From Flavobacterium sp. 83 (GTDB lineage Bacteria; Bacteroidota; Bacteroidia; Flavobacteriales; Flavobacteriaceae), in NCBI RefSeq assembly GCF_000744835.1, contig NZ_JQMS01000001.1, positions 1,550,001 to 1,614,000 on the forward strand: 64,000 nucleotides of DNA. Reading direction: 5' to 3'. The stretch's first letter is position 1, and every line of letters starts with the position of its first letter. The position numbers and the translations under genes are program-made. A model generated the notes under the pieces. That model worked only from the letters and a program-made list of their open reading frames with translations, made no database searches and was not told where the DNA came from. Below are positions 36,031-45,592 of the stretch, piece by piece.

Positions 36031-37029
36031 ATGTATAACAAAATTAAATTATTAGCAGTCTTCTTTTTTATGTACCAATATTCTTTTTCACAAGAGGGTA
36101 TTGCGGTGTATTCTGATTATTTGTCGGATAATTATTATTTGATCCATCCGTCTATGGCTGGAGCGTCAAATTGCGCAAAAATTAGACTTACAGCCCGTAA
36201 ACAATGGTTTAGCCAGGAAGATGCACCAGAATTGCAAACACTTAGTTTTAATGGTAGAGTGGGAGAAAAGGCTGGTGCGGGGATTATTTTGTTCAATGAT
36301 AAAAATGGATATCATTCTCAGAAAGGAGTTAAGTTTACTTATGCGTATCATCTTATGTTTTCTAGAGATGAAATTGATTTAAATCAACTATCTTTTGGGA
36401 TTAGTGCAGGTTTGATTCAAAGCCAACTAGATGAAACCAGTTTTTTACAATCAGGTGACTTTGATCCTATTATTAATGGGACTGTTGTGCAAAAAGATTC
36501 GTATTTCAATTTTGATATTGGAGCATCCTATAATTATTTAGATTTTTATGTGCACGGTACAGTAAAAAATGCTGTTGAAACCAGACGAGATATTTATACG
36601 GAATATGAAAGTGATAATTTAAGAAAATATTTGTTGAGCGCTGGTTATGTTTTTGGAGATAAAGATAGAGTATTGTGGGAACCGTCATTTTTATTTCAAC
36701 TGGTCGACAAGACCAAAGAAAAATCAATTGACTTCAACATTAAAGCATACAAAAACATGGATTTCGGAAAGCTTTGGGGAGGTTTGTCCTACCGTAGAAG
36801 TTTAGACGGGGCTGAATATACTAATGGTTCAGGAATTTCTAAACAAAAACTTCAATACATAACTCCTATAGTTGGAGTTAATTATAATAATTTCATGTTT
36901 GCTTATACCTACTCACATGTTTCAGGTCCTGTGAAATTTGATAATGGTGGCTTTCACCAAATCACCTTGGGAATCAACTTATTTTGTAAGCCTGAAAAAT
37001 ACGAATGTAACTGCCCGGCAATTAATTAA
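36031..37029 (+). CDS. PorP/SprF family T9SS membrane protein
   Basis: A 332-residue outer-membrane beta-barrel protein with a signal-type N-terminus ending FSQ. It matches the PorP/SprF family: HPSMAGASNCAKIRLTARKQ followed by W, then FNGRVGEKAGAGIILFNDKN, and barrel strands up to TLGINLF. Family members anchor T9SS-secreted adhesins at the cell surface and usually lie next to a giant adhesin gene. Here there is no adhesin neighbour; a gamma carbonic anhydrase follows after 12 bases. The C-terminal CKPEKYECNCPAIN has three cysteines, outside the barrel. Confidence 0.88.
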   Translation: MYNKIKLLAVFFFMYQYSFSQEGIAVYSDYLSDNYYLIHPSMAGASNCAKIRLTARKQWFSQEDAPELQTLSFNGRVGEKAGAGIILFNDKNGYHSQKGVKFTYAYHLMFSRDEIDLNQLSFGISAGLIQSQLDETSFLQSGDFDPIINGTVVQKDSYFNFDIGASYNYLDFYVHGTVKNAVETRRDIYTEYESDNLRKYLLSAGYVFGDKDRVLWEPSFLFQLVDKTKEKSIDFNIKAYKNMDFGKLWGGLSYRRSLDGAEYTNGSGISKQKLQYITPIVGVNYNNFMFAYTYSHVSGPVKFDNGGFHQITLGINLFCKPEKYECNCPAIN

Positions 37030-37041
37030 TTATTTTATTCC

Positions 37042-37557
37042 ATGTTAATCAAATCTGTTAATGGAAAAACACCCTTAATACCTGAGGATTGTTATGTAGC
37101 CGAGAATGCTACTATTGTTGGTGATGTTAGTTTTGGTTCTTCTTGTAGTGTTTGGTTTAATGCAGTTATAAGAGGGGATGTCAATTTTATTAAAATAGGT
37201 AATAAAGTTAATATTCAGGATGGGGCTGTTATTCATTGTACATATAAAAAACATCCAACAATTATAGGGAATAATGTGTCAATTGGTCATAATGCTATTG
37301 TGCATGGTTGTACCGTTCATGATAATGTATTGATTGGAATGGGAGCGATTGTAATGGATAATTGTGTTGTTGAAAGTAATTCTATTGTTGCTGCCGGAGC
37401 TGTTATTACCCAAAATACAGTTGTTGGTTCAGGATCGATTTGGGCCGGAGTTCCTGCCAAAAAGGTCAAAGATATTGACCAATCTGATTTTGCAGGAGAA
37501 ATTGAGCGTATTTCTAATAATTACGTAATGTATTCCAGCTGGTTTAAAGAGGAATAG
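37042..37557 (+). CDS. Gamma carbonic anhydrase-like hexapeptide protein
   Basis: A 171-residue left-handed beta-helix trimer protein of the YrdA/gamma-carbonic-anhydrase family. Hexapeptide repeats run from about residue 12 to 140. The metal-binding histidines appear in VIHCTYKKH, VSIGHNA and IVHGCTVH. Such proteins hydrate CO2 or are inactive zinc-binding relatives; which applies is not clear from sequence. The gene is 12 bases downstream of the PorP/SprF-like gene and probably co-transcribed. Confidence 0.92.
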   Translation: MLIKSVNGKTPLIPEDCYVAENATIVGDVSFGSSCSVWFNAVIRGDVNFIKIGNKVNIQDGAVIHCTYKKHPTIIGNNVSIGHNAIVHGCTVHDNVLIGMGAIVMDNCVVESNSIVAAGAVITQNTVVGSGSIWAGVPAKKVKDIDQSDFAGEIERISNNYVMYSSWFKEE

Positions 37558-37586
37558 GTTTTATTTACTTTTCAATAATTAAGGCA

Positions 37587-37889
37587 ATGGGAAAAAGAAA
37601 AGATAAAGCGTCGCATATATTAAACACTTCGGCAACTTTACTCGGAATTTGTTTTATTGTTCTTACATCGATTCATTTGAATAATACAAATGAAAATACG
37701 ATTATTGATCAACTCATTGCTGTTTCTATTGTTATGTTCATGACAAGCAGTATTCTTTCATTTTTGTCCATGCGAAAGACTAAAAAGCCTAGTGCACGAT
37801 TCGAAAAAACAGCAGATATAATTTTTCTGATAGGACTTTTTTCTTTGTTTATTATAACCATGTTGGTTATGTTGAATATCATTAAATAA
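37587..37889 (+). CDS. Small three-helix membrane protein, unknown function
   Basis: A 100-residue protein with a basic N-terminus (MGKRKDKASH), then three hydrophobic segments at about 14-28, 42-60 and 76-98. A basic loop RKTKKPSARFEK sits between the second and third. I do not recognise a family. It lies 29 bases after the gamma carbonic anhydrase gene and converges with the LytTR regulator gene. Confidence 0.65.
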   Translation: MGKRKDKASHILNTSATLLGICFIVLTSIHLNNTNENTIIDQLIAVSIVMFMTSSILSFLSMRKTKKPSARFEKTADIIFLIGLFSLFIITMLVMLNIIK

Positions 37890-37903
37890 TTTATGTATAT
37901 AAA

Positions 37904-38617
37904 TTATAAATTGATTTTTTCAAAGAATGAGTTTTTGTAGCTTTCACTGATCGGTATTCTTTTTTCAGCAATTATCACTTTGTTTTTTTGGATAGATTTT
38001 ACGTGTTTAATATTGATGATATACGACCTGTGAATTCGTGCAAATCCTTTGCTGGTAAGTAAATTCTCCAGTTTTATAAGACTTATTAATGTTAGTGTGT
38101 ATTTATTGTCAGTAGTGTATATTTTGACATAATCCTTCAATCCTTCAATAAATAATATATCTGCAAAATTCAATTTTACATTTTCATATTCAGCTCTCAC
38201 AAACATGAAATCCTGTTCTATTTCAGGAGTGGAAATCAGATTTGTACTTGCAGGTAAATTTTGTGGATTGAAAATTTGTTGTGCTCGTAAAACGGATTTT
38301 AAAAAGCGATGAAACGGAATAGGTTTTACTAAATAATCGACTGCACCAAGATTAAATCCTTCTACAGCATAATTAGAATATGCGGTTGTAAATATGATTA
38401 GAGGCTTTTTTTCAATGGCATTAATAAAATCAATACCAGAAAAATGAGGCATTTCTATGTCTAAAAAAATCAAATCAATATTAGAATGATTGATTATTGA
38501 AATGGCATCAATAGCATTAGTGAATGTATTGACTAGTTCCAGAGAATCCACTTTACTAACAAATTCTTTAATTAAATCAACCGCTAAAGGTTCATCATCT
38601 ATGATTACACATTTCAT
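37904..38617 (-). CDS. LytTR-family response regulator
   Basis: A 237-residue two-component regulator. The receiver domain has the acidic pair D7-D8, phospho-acceptor D53 in LIFLDIEMP, and K104-type TTAYSNYA/DYLVKP motifs. The C-terminal LytTR DNA-binding domain (about 135-237) shows FIEGLKDYVKIYT and FARIHRSYIIN. It lies 60 bases downstream of the LytS-type kinase gene, its likely partner. LytTR regulators usually bind direct repeats near target promoters; the target is unknown but may be the linked surface-protein genes. Confidence 0.93.
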   Translation of the reverse strand: MKCVIIDDEPLAVDLIKEFVSKVDSLELVNTFTNAIDAISIINHSNIDLIFLDIEMPHFSGIDFINAIEKKPLIIFTTAYSNYAVEGFNLGAVDYLVKPIPFHRFLKSVLRAQQIFNPQNLPASTNLISTPEIEQDFMFVRAEYENVKLNFADILFIEGLKDYVKIYTTDNKYTLTLISLIKLENLLTSKGFARIHRSYIINIKHVKSIQKNKVIIAEKRIPISESYKNSFFEKINL

Positions 38618-38677
38618 TTTTTTGTTTTTTTAATTAAAATAAGTCCAATCTACATCAAATTTCTAATCAAAAGAAGA

Positions 38678-39751
38678 TTAAATCTGGTCTAATTTTAAAT
38701 TTAGATGAACACTATAATTAGTGTCAGTTTCAATAATTGTAAGTTGATGTGCATTAGGATAAAGAATATTCAGTCGATTTTCTATATTCTTCATTCCTAT
38801 TCCTGAATTTTCAGGATCTTTCTTATGATTTTCAATTTTGTTTTCTACCCAAAAATCTAAAATATCCTCTTCAATTATTATTTTTATTTTTACAAAAGCG
38901 GCTCCTTTGTAATCAGTACCGTATTTAAACGCATTTTCGATAAATGAAATCAAAAGTAACGGCTCGATGTATTTATTTTTTGTGTCACCGTGAATATTAA
39001 TGGTGATATTTTCAATATTATTCAATCGTAGTTTTTGTAACTCAAGATAGTTTTTAATGTAATTAATTTCTTTTTCCAAAAACACCGATTTATTATCGGT
39101 TTCATACAACATATATCGCATCATTTCTGATAAAGTTACTATTGCATCTGGGACTAAATCAGATTTTTTATAGGCTAATGAATAAATGCTATTTAGCGAA
39201 TTAAATAAAAAATGGGGATTAGTTTGTTTTCTCAGATAGTTTAATTCTGTTGAAGCACGATGTGTTTCGGCAATTAATTTATTTTGCTGATTGTTGTATA
39301 ATTCAGATAAGGTTTTAATAATTGTACCAATTGTAATGATTAGTATGTAGAAAAAAGAAGGAGCCAATTTTAAAAAAAACGGTTGCTTTCTTTTGAAATG
39401 AGGGTTCGCTAAAATCTCTTTTCCAGATGAATTAATCATTCTGATTGGTCTCATATCTTTAAATTCAGGCATAAAAAAATTATACCGGATAACCATAAAG
39501 AGGATTATTATAGAAATTAGAATAGTAAAATATTCCCAATATTTTTTTTGCAAAAGCAATACAGGAACTAAATATAAATAATTCAGATAGAATAATAGGA
39601 TTCCCGTAATCCACTGGGCATAGAAATCAGTATTAATGCTAAAAGGGCTTTCGTAAAACTGGATTAATGAGGTAACAATGAAGAAGCACCAAATCATACT
39701 ATGAAAAAGTATTTGGTTTAGATTATTGTTTTTAATTCCTTCTATGTTCAT
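38678..39751 (-). CDS. LytS-type sensor histidine kinase
   Basis: A 357-residue kinase with four N-terminal membrane helices (about 12-32, 44-66, 72-92 and 128-150) and a short extracytoplasmic loop. The His_kinase domain has TNPHFLFNSLNSIYSLAYKK with phospho-acceptor H180, and an ATPase domain with FIENAFKYG and GIGMKNIENRL. Its ATG starts directly after the TAG of the DUF4907 gene, without a gap, which indicates strong translational coupling. It should signal to the adjacent LytTR regulator. Confidence 0.93.
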   Translation of the reverse strand: MNIEGIKNNNLNQILFHSMIWCFFIVTSLIQFYESPFSINTDFYAQWITGILLFYLNYLYLVPVLLLQKKYWEYFTILISIIILFMVIRYNFFMPEFKDMRPIRMINSSGKEILANPHFKRKQPFFLKLAPSFFYILIITIGTIIKTLSELYNNQQNKLIAETHRASTELNYLRKQTNPHFLFNSLNSIYSLAYKKSDLVPDAIVTLSEMMRYMLYETDNKSVFLEKEINYIKNYLELQKLRLNNIENITINIHGDTKNKYIEPLLLISFIENAFKYGTDYKGAAFVKIKIIIEEDILDFWVENKIENHKKDPENSGIGMKNIENRLNILYPNAHQLTIIETDTNYSVHLNLKLDQI

Positions 39752-40117
39752 CTAGATTTTTACAGCTAATAAAAATAAATCTTTTTTTGTTATGGTAGGC
39801 GATAAATCGTGTTTCAATTTTTGCAATACTAAGTTCCCTACTTTCATTGCTTCTTCTTCGGTTTTAAAACTTTTATTTTCGCTGATAACGGGTATTACGG
39901 TTTGTTTTATTATAATTTTATCATTGTTAGTTATATAATAACCCCAGCCTGTAGGTGTTTTCAGGGATTTTATATTTAAATCTTCATTTTTGTTACAAGA
40001 TATAAAAAGTAGTAAACCTAGAAGTAGGAATGCATTATTTCTTGTAGTTAGAAATGATAAATTCTTCTGGATTGCTGTCCAGAAGAATTTATTAATTGAA
40101 TTAATTGTCATCATCAT
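39752..40117 (-). CDS. DUF4907-type small lipoprotein
   Basis: A 121-residue protein with a hydrophobic segment and lipobox (LLLGLLLFISC) at about 30-40, then a compact domain with GWGYYITNNDKIIIKQTVIP and FKTEEEAMKVGNLVLQKL. That pattern fits the bacteroidote DUF4907 family, of unknown function. Three consecutive ATG codons (40117, 40114, 40111) make the exact start uncertain. It overlaps the end of the kelch gene by 17 bases and abuts the histidine kinase gene. Confidence 0.75.
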   Translation of the reverse strand: MMMTINSINKFFWTAIQKNLSFLTTRNNAFLLLGLLLFISCNKNEDLNIKSLKTPTGWGYYITNNDKIIIKQTVIPVISENKSFKTEEEAMKVGNLVLQKLKHDLSPTITKKDLFLLAVKI

Positions 40118-41105
40118 TTTGTTCTTCTAAAGGTTTAAATTCCCATGAATCATCAAAATATGATGTTCCAGTTCTTCCCAGCATTATGAAACCTCTTTGG
40201 TCAATTGAAAAACCAGTAGCATCTGTTCTTGCTGATCCTTCCAGCGGTGTTCTTTCTAACCAAATATCAGTTGATGGATTGTATTCCCAAATTGATTTTG
40301 AACTTTCACCACAAGCAACATATCCTAATCCGTTCATAGAAAAACTGGATGCATTAGAACGAACAATTACATAATCATCGTTGTAATCATAATCATCTTC
40401 TGTGTCTTGATCAATGTCGCGTTTCCTTGTCCATACATCAGTTGCGGGATCAAACATCCAGAAATCAACTTGATATACTCCGCTATTTATTCCTGTTCCA
40501 AGATAGGCTTTATCGTCAATTACAAATACGGTTGCATTCCTTCTCTTATTTCCACTGAAGCCTGTTGCCAATGTCCAAGAATTTGAAGTTGGGTTGTATT
40601 GATAAAAATCTTTTAGATAATTCCCATCGTAACCAGTTCCAAAATACGCTTTATCACCTACTTGAAATCCTACGGCTGAGTAACGTGCTGTTCCTGCAAA
40701 ATCAGCTTTTTGTGTCCAAGTATTGCTGATAGGGTCGTATTGATAGAAATCTTTCAATTTATTAGTGCCATCATAACCTAGACCTACATAACCTTTGTCG
40801 TTTAATTCAAATCCTGAGGCAGAACTTCTTGCTGCTCCAATAAAATCAGCTTTTTGTTCCCAATAATCACCCGTTGAATTGTAGGCCCATAGATCTTTTA
40901 GATATTCATCTCCTGTATATCCAGTAGTTATAAATGCATAAGTGCCAATGACGAAACTAGTAGCGCTTGATCTTGCAGGTCCGTCAAAGGAAGATTTTTT
41001 AATCCAGTTACCAACTAAATCTTCGGAATCATCACTACTGCAGCCTGTAAATACTAAACTTGCAAAAAGTGTGGTGAACAATATTCCTTTTTTTAAACTA
41101 TTCAT
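40101..41105 (-). CDS. Kelch-repeat lipoprotein
   Basis: A 334-residue lipoprotein with signal and lipobox FASLVFTGCSSDD. The body is six kelch repeats, each about 50 residues, with motifs like DFYQYDPISNTWTQKADFAG and ARSSASGF, predicting a six-bladed beta-propeller on the cell surface or in the periplasm. The tail is acidic (EEQNDDDN). It overlaps DUF4907 and heads the operon into the LytS/LytTR pair, so it may be part of a ligand-sensing or glycan-processing system. The ligand is unknown. Confidence 0.85.
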   Translation of the reverse strand: MNSLKKGILFTTLFASLVFTGCSSDDSEDLVGNWIKKSSFDGPARSSATSFVIGTYAFITTGYTGDEYLKDLWAYNSTGDYWEQKADFIGAARSSASGFELNDKGYVGLGYDGTNKLKDFYQYDPISNTWTQKADFAGTARYSAVGFQVGDKAYFGTGYDGNYLKDFYQYNPTSNSWTLATGFSGNKRRNATVFVIDDKAYLGTGINSGVYQVDFWMFDPATDVWTRKRDIDQDTEDDYDYNDDYVIVRSNASSFSMNGLGYVACGESSKSIWEYNPSTDIWLERTPLEGSARTDATGFSIDQRGFIMLGRTGTSYFDDSWEFKPLEEQNDDDN

Positions 41106-41119
41106 AATGTATTTATTTA

Positions 41120-41968
41120 TTAATGTTTGTATTTTATTCCAATGTTAAAAATGTAGCCATTAGTGCTTTTAAAATCAAATTTTGAGTCTCTATTATTGTT
41201 TGTCAAGTTGTAATTTTTGTTAATTTCATATCCTCCTTTTAAATTGACAAACCAGTTTGAATCCAAGTTTCTTTCATATTGTAAGGTGGATGTCATTTGC
41301 GAAAAACTAACTTTTGTTGCAGTATTTAAATTATCTACAACTCGCGGTCCGTCTAGATTATATAAATTCCCATTGAAACTATTTGTAATACTGAATGTAT
41401 TTCGAATGTTATTTGAATAAGAAATTGTTGAGTTAGGAAATCCTATGGTTACAAAAGCATTTTGGTTGATTTGATGATAAAAAGAAAAAGTAGGAAGAAT
41501 TTCCGGTTTGCCAAAAAGCGTCATTCTTTTTACACCAATACTAATGGTATTTGTAGAATTTAAAGAATGGTTAACTTCTAAACCACCGAGAATCGACACA
41601 TCAGAAATTCCAAGATTGCGCTCAAAATTAACAGTTGGATTAATTTCTAAATTCAATTTTGTATTTCCAGTTAATTGATGAGAAAATTCAAAATCATTTT
41701 CTATACTAGTAAACTGATTCAGACTATTTTGTAAATCATAATTTTCCAATGAATAATCGAGTCCAATATTTTTAAATTTGAGTGTGTTGGTTATTTTGTT
41801 ATTCGAATCAATGTTATCAAAAAAACGTAATCCAATTCCGGTTTCATTCACTGTAATTTTTTCAGTGGGTTGTGTTTTTAGGTTCAACTCTAAGGAGTAT
41901 CCGCTTTGTGCCGATGCGTTAAGAATTGAAATCATAAATAACAGGTTTGCTAAAGTCTTTATTCTCAT
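41120..41968 (-). CDS. Putative outer-membrane beta-barrel protein
   Basis: A 282-residue protein with a signal peptide (MRIKTLANLLFMISILNASAQ). Alternating hydrophobic/polar strands and many Asn, Thr, Phe and Tyr residues suggest a beta-barrel of about 10-12 strands, ending IFNIGIKYKH. The layout resembles bacteroidote DUF6268-type barrel proteins, but I am not certain of the family. It is the first gene of the minus-strand unit followed by kelch (14 bases), DUF4907, LytS and LytTR. Confidence 0.65.
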   Translation of the reverse strand: MRIKTLANLLFMISILNASAQSGYSLELNLKTQPTEKITVNETGIGLRFFDNIDSNNKITNTLKFKNIGLDYSLENYDLQNSLNQFTSIENDFEFSHQLTGNTKLNLEINPTVNFERNLGISDVSILGGLEVNHSLNSTNTISIGVKRMTLFGKPEILPTFSFYHQINQNAFVTIGFPNSTISYSNNIRNTFSITNSFNGNLYNLDGPRVVDNLNTATKVSFSQMTSTLQYERNLDSNWFVNLKGGYEINKNYNLTNNNRDSKFDFKSTNGYIFNIGIKYKH

Positions 41969-42197
41969 TATTTTTTTATTGTTTCAAAAGTAGATACGTT
42001 ATCCAATAAAAAAAAAGAAGATATATGTACCGCCCAATTTCATAGACAAACAAGGCATTTGTTCGGTCGAATGAATAATTACTATCTGTATCTTAATTGT
42101 AGATTAGAATTGGCTTTTTATAGACAAAAAACTTCGAACTGTATATGTTGTTATGCGGTATAAAGTGGTCTCCTATATATTTGTTCAAAAAACATTT

Positions 42198-43520
42198 ATG
42201 TATAAGGTATTGTTGTTGCTGTTTTTTGGAGTTATGGTGATTTCATGTAATTCGGATTCTGACACAGGAGAATTTGTTGTAGGTTCAGATTATTTATCGG
42301 TTAATAATAAAGTTATATTGATTGATACATTAACGGTCGATGTTGCTACTATTGATTTTGATTCTTTAATTTCATCTAGTCAAAGCAGGATTCTAGTTGG
42401 GAATTATGATGATCCTATTTTTGGAAAAGTAAAATCAGACAGTTATTTTCAAATGTCGGCAGCAACCTATAATTTGTACAATGAAAGCTCAGATACAGAT
42501 GCTCCAAATTATGTGTTTGACTCCATTAGATTGGTTTTAAAAGAGGATAAGTATTTCTATGGCGATACAACAAAAGTGCAATCTCTTAGTATTCATAGAT
42601 TGACACAAAAGGTTAAGCCAAATTTAGATGATGATAATTTTTATAATAAATCCAGTTTAAGTTATGATACTGAAAGTTTAGGCAGTATCTCATTTAAACC
42701 AAAGCCAAATAGCAAGGATTCAGTAGTTGTTAAGTTGAATAAAGATTTTGGGAATGCTCTTTTTCTAAAATTGAAAAAGAATGAAATAACAAATTTTGTT
42801 GAATTTACAGAATATCTCAAAGGATTTGTTGTCAAGTCGACTTCTGGTAATTCTTCCAGCATTGTTGGTTTCAATATGTCTAGCGCACTTCGGTTGTATT
42901 ATTCCAAATATCTTGATGATACAGAAACCTCTTTGATTAAAAATTTCTCTATTTTGGATGTGTCCAAACAATTTAATAATATCACTTTAGATAAAACTGG
43001 AACTCAAATTCAGGATTTGCCTATTTCATCGAGTAAGTTATCTAGTTTGCAAACAGGCAATAAAGCTTTTATTCAATCTGGAACTGGGATTGCTTGCCGA
43101 TTAGATTTTCCTAACATAAAGCAATTGAAATACCTCTCAGATAATGGGGCAATTGTAGATGCTGAGTTAATGATAAAACCTGTAAATAATACCTATTCAG
43201 ACACGTATCCTTTAGTAGATTCATTACGGGTTCTTGTTGGTGATAAATTAAATAGAATTAAAGGTACACTTAATACCATAGCTGGAAAACCTATTTATGC
43301 AATTTTGAATAATACAAGTGATGAGTTCAATGAAAACGTTGGGTATAAAATTTCGATAGGATCCTTTTTGCAAAGTGAAATGCTAAAAGAATCGGATTCT
43401 AAATCTTCATTAATTCTCACATTACCCAGTATTTCAAAAGCTGTTGACAGACTAGTTTTAGGCGATCAAAAAATTGCCAACAATAAAATTCAATTGAAAA
43501 TTTATTATATTTCTTATTAG
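42198..43520 (+). CDS. DUF4270 family lipoprotein
   Basis: A 440-residue lipoprotein. ATG 42198 is preferred because it gives a clean signal peptide and lipobox (LLLLFFGVMVISC); a longer reading from 42153 adds 15 residues. The N-terminal pattern GSDYLSVNNKVILIDTLTVD and the paired NYDDPIFGKVKSDSYFQM motif fit DUF4270, a bacteroidote surface lipoprotein family of unknown role. The following outer-membrane protein gene begins directly after its stop codon. The unit is divergent from the kelch/LytS operon. Confidence 0.82.
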   Translation: MYKVLLLLFFGVMVISCNSDSDTGEFVVGSDYLSVNNKVILIDTLTVDVATIDFDSLISSSQSRILVGNYDDPIFGKVKSDSYFQMSAATYNLYNESSDTDAPNYVFDSIRLVLKEDKYFYGDTTKVQSLSIHRLTQKVKPNLDDDNFYNKSSLSYDTESLGSISFKPKPNSKDSVVVKLNKDFGNALFLKLKKNEITNFVEFTEYLKGFVVKSTSGNSSSIVGFNMSSALRLYYSKYLDDTETSLIKNFSILDVSKQFNNITLDKTGTQIQDLPISSSKLSSLQTGNKAFIQSGTGIACRLDFPNIKQLKYLSDNGAIVDAELMIKPVNNTYSDTYPLVDSLRVLVGDKLNRIKGTLNTIAGKPIYAILNNTSDEFNENVGYKISIGSFLQSEMLKESDSKSSLILTLPSISKAVDRLVLGDQKIANNKIQLKIYYISY

Positions 43521-44756
43521 ATGAAAAATAAAATTGCATTCATAGCTTTGTTTTTTTTTATGACAACTGCTTCATTTTCACAAAGTATTTCTAGTTCGCC
43601 CTACTCACTTTATGGTTTAGGAAGCTTGTATGATTCCGATTTTGGCTCAATTCCTTCTATTGGTTCTTCAGGAATTGCTTTGCCTTCAAATCGATTTATC
43701 AATAATTTGAATCCTGCATCTTTGGGATTTATGTATCAAAATCACTTTTTATTTGATGTAGGAGGGAAGGCTATTCAATCGAGCTATGAAAACATTTCTA
43801 CGAAAGAAAATCGAAATAATGTTCAGTTTTCCCATATTGCTTTTGCTTCTCCTGTGACTGAAAGATCGGCTTTTAGTATAGCACTAAAACCATATTCTAG
43901 CACTACATTTAAAATATCTAACTTGACATTGCCAATTCTAGATAGCCAGGAAAACTATGTTTTGAGTGCTACTGGAACTGGAGGGTTGAATAATTTGGAT
44001 CTTTCATATGGTTATAGAATAGGAAAGAAATTAGCATTAGGAATTTCAACTTCTTTGCTTTTTGGAAACACAATTGATGATAGGTCTTATACTATTTCGA
44101 ACTCAGTAACCAATATTTATAAAAAAACGAATTATAGTGGTGTTAGAGCATCTTTAGGAGCTCAGTTAAAATTAGATTCTACTTTTACTCTGGGGATGAA
44201 TTTAAAATCACCTACAAAAATAAATGCTACAAAAGTGCAATCAGTATCCTCAGTCAATAATTCTGGCACTACAACAATCGAGTCGGAGCTTGCTTCAGAT
44301 ACGGATGATTATTTTATTCCGTTGGAAATAGGTATCGGTGTAAGTAAAGTTTTTAAAAACAATTTGAATGTAACACTTGATTACGGAAAAGGATTGTGGA
44401 ATAGTACCAATCAATCGGATTTGTATGGTAATTTCATAAATCAAGATAAAATGGCTTTAGGATTTTCATATAGTAAATCAAAAAATATAAGAAGTTATTT
44501 TGATAGAATTCAGTACGCTACAGGATTTAATTATGATACGGGTTATCTGGAGGTTGATAACAAAAGAATTAATTCTATGGCTATTTCAGTAGGGGTTTCA
44601 CTACCTATCGAAAATACTTTTTCAGCATTGAATATTACGTATTCTTATGGACAAAAAGGAAGAATCAGCGATGGACTTATCAAAGAAAATTATCATAAAT
44701 TGTCACTTAATTTATGTTTAGATGGAATTTGGTTTGTTAAAAGAAAATTTGAATAG
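43521..44756 (+). CDS. Outer-membrane beta-barrel protein paired with DUF4270
   Basis: A 411-residue protein with a signal peptide ending ASFSQ. Its pattern resembles FadL-like or TraF-like bacteroidote barrels: SSSPYSLYGLGSLYDSDFGS near the N-terminus, NNLNPASLGF, and repeated strands such as KLALGISTSLLFGN. The gene starts at the base after the DUF4270 stop, so they are co-translated and probably form one outer-membrane complex. Transport of a hydrophobic ligand is possible but unproven. It ends two bases before murI on the other strand. Confidence 0.75.
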   Translation: MKNKIAFIALFFFMTTASFSQSISSSPYSLYGLGSLYDSDFGSIPSIGSSGIALPSNRFINNLNPASLGFMYQNHFLFDVGGKAIQSSYENISTKENRNNVQFSHIAFASPVTERSAFSIALKPYSSTTFKISNLTLPILDSQENYVLSATGTGGLNNLDLSYGYRIGKKLALGISTSLLFGNTIDDRSYTISNSVTNIYKKTNYSGVRASLGAQLKLDSTFTLGMNLKSPTKINATKVQSVSSVNNSGTTTIESELASDTDDYFIPLEIGIGVSKVFKNNLNVTLDYGKGLWNSTNQSDLYGNFINQDKMALGFSYSKSKNIRSYFDRIQYATGFNYDTGYLEVDNKRINSMAISVGVSLPIENTFSALNITYSYGQKGRISDGLIKENYHKLSLNLCLDGIWFVKRKFE

Positions 44757-44757
44757 A

Positions 44758-45534
44758 TTAAAAATCTATTTTTTCGACATTATATTTATTATCTAAAATT
44801 TCAGTTAAAACTTTAGAATTGCTGTTGGTATAAAAAATAGGTTCATTTTTTTCAGCTGAAGAAAAACCTATTTTTTCGCGCAATATTTTTTGAGTCTGCT
44901 TCGCTACAGCTTCACCAGAATCGATTATATGGATGTGTTCCGGAAGTATATTTTTGATTTGAGGAATCAAATATGGATAATGACTGCAGCCCAATACTAA
45001 ATAGTCGATATTAGCCTCAATCATGGGAGTAAGATAGGACTGAAGTAGTTTTGTCATTTCGGGGGAATCTATATTGCCGTTTTCAATTAGCTGTACTAGT
45101 CCGTGGCCTACTTGTTCAATTATTTTTGTGTCTTGATACATCTCAGCGGTCTTGTTAAAAAGTTCACTGTTTAATGTGCCTTGTGTAGCAAGTATTCCTA
45201 TAATTTGTGTCTTAGAATGTGTTGCGGCCGGTTTTATGGCTGGTTCAATACCAATGAATGGAACGTTATACTTTTCTCGTAATTCTCGAATGGCATTAGT
45301 AGTTGCGGTATTACAAGCTACTACAATCAATTTACAGTTCAATTTTAGCAAGAAATCAGTATTTTTCATACTTAGTGCAACAATCTCTTCTTTTGATTTT
45401 TGACCATAAGGAGCGTTCTTACTATCCGCTAAATAGATTGTTTTTTCGTTAGGGAGCAAATCATGAATTGCTCTCCAAATTGAAGTGCCTCCAATGCCTG
45501 AGTCAAAAATTCCTATTGGTTGATTGTTGTTCAT
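44758..45534 (-). CDS. murI: Glutamate racemase
   Basis: A 258-residue racemase making D-glutamate for peptidoglycan. The two catalytic cysteines are C74 in VACNTATT and C183 in LGCSHYPYL. The N-terminal PIGIFDSGIGG and DSKNAPYG motifs are typical. ATG 45534 is chosen over an upstream in-frame ATG at 45558. It is the last gene of the conserved block porG-uppS-bamA-skp-skp-murI, though a terminator at 45593-45624 separates it from the skp genes. Confidence 0.96.
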   Translation of the reverse strand: MNNNQPIGIFDSGIGGTSIWRAIHDLLPNEKTIYLADSKNAPYGQKSKEEIVALSMKNTDFLLKLNCKLIVVACNTATTNAIRELREKYNVPFIGIEPAIKPAATHSKTQIIGILATQGTLNSELFNKTAEMYQDTKIIEQVGHGLVQLIENGNIDSPEMTKLLQSYLTPMIEANIDYLVLGCSHYPYLIPQIKNILPEHIHIIDSGEAVAKQTQKILREKIGFSSAEKNEPIFYTNSNSKVLTEILDNKYNVEKIDF

Positions 45535-45592
45535 AGAAACAAAGTTAAGTGCTGCCATTTAAATATCCTAAAATTTATTTTAACAAAAAAAA

